In this document: positions 63,966-64,000 of the stretch, piece after piece
How positions within the stretch are numbered: the stretch's first letter is position 1
How the letters are laid out: the number at the start of each line of letters is the position of its first letter
Origin: Trogon surrucura
Taxonomy: Eukaryota; Chordata; Aves; Trogoniformes; Trogonidae
DNA length: 64,000 nucleotides
Reading direction: 5' to 3'
Assembly (NCBI GenBank): GCA_020746105.1
Contig: CM036634.1
Coordinates: 2,363,556 to 2,427,555 of the forward strand
Notes under the pieces: model-generated
The model's input: only the letters and a program-made list of their open reading frames with translations
Told to the model about the DNA's origin: nothing
Databases searched by the model: none
Position numbers and translations under genes: made by a program

Positions 63966-64000
63966 AGGGGCTGTCCTCGCTTGTTCTGAAACACCCCCAA

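Overview
The window is vertebrate nuclear DNA, almost certainly from a bird. It holds one recognisable gene on the plus strand, the 5' end of MED13L, which encodes a subunit of the Mediator CDK8-kinase module. The avian call rests on CR1 LINE copies ending in the ATTCTATG-type 3' repeat and on one tRNA-Ile/CR1 composite SINE of the TguSINE1 type. That SINE architecture is known from passerines, so a songbird or close relative is likely but not proven.

Layout. Positions 1 to about 18,270 are upstream intergenic DNA with no supportable gene. It contains an old tRNA-derived SINE remnant (about 4,580-4,790), a homeodomain-site-rich block that looks like a conserved enhancer (8,200-8,425), a full CRE palindrome (8,567-8,580) and a perfect 20-bp CG-rich palindrome (12,459-12,478). 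From about 18,270 to 19,985 lies a dense CpG island with a GC-box array, an E-box, a CCAAT box and a YY1-like site. This is the MED13L promoter and long GC-rich leader. Coding exon 1 is 19,780-19,851 (24 codons). Intron 1 runs 19,852-38,667 and carries the SINE, a MIR-like relic and a minus-strand CR1 that ends about 136 bp before exon 2. Coding exon 2 is 38,668-38,905 (79 codons plus one base). The rest, 38,906-64,000, is the first part of intron 2. It contains a 12-copy GGGAT array, several CpG-rich patches, enhancer-like AT-rich blocks, and a head-to-head CR1 pair at 60.27-61.54 kb.

Together the two exons encode the first 103 residues of MED13L, the start of the Med13_N domain; the remaining exons lie beyond the window. 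The most interesting regulatory points are in the leader. Its only ATG downstream of the CCAAT box opens a 12-codon uORF whose TGA overlaps the MED13L start codon (ATGA), and a roughly 20-bp unit is repeated four times upstream of it. I found no new protein-coding system. Nearly all other open frames are chance openings or CR1 fragments.
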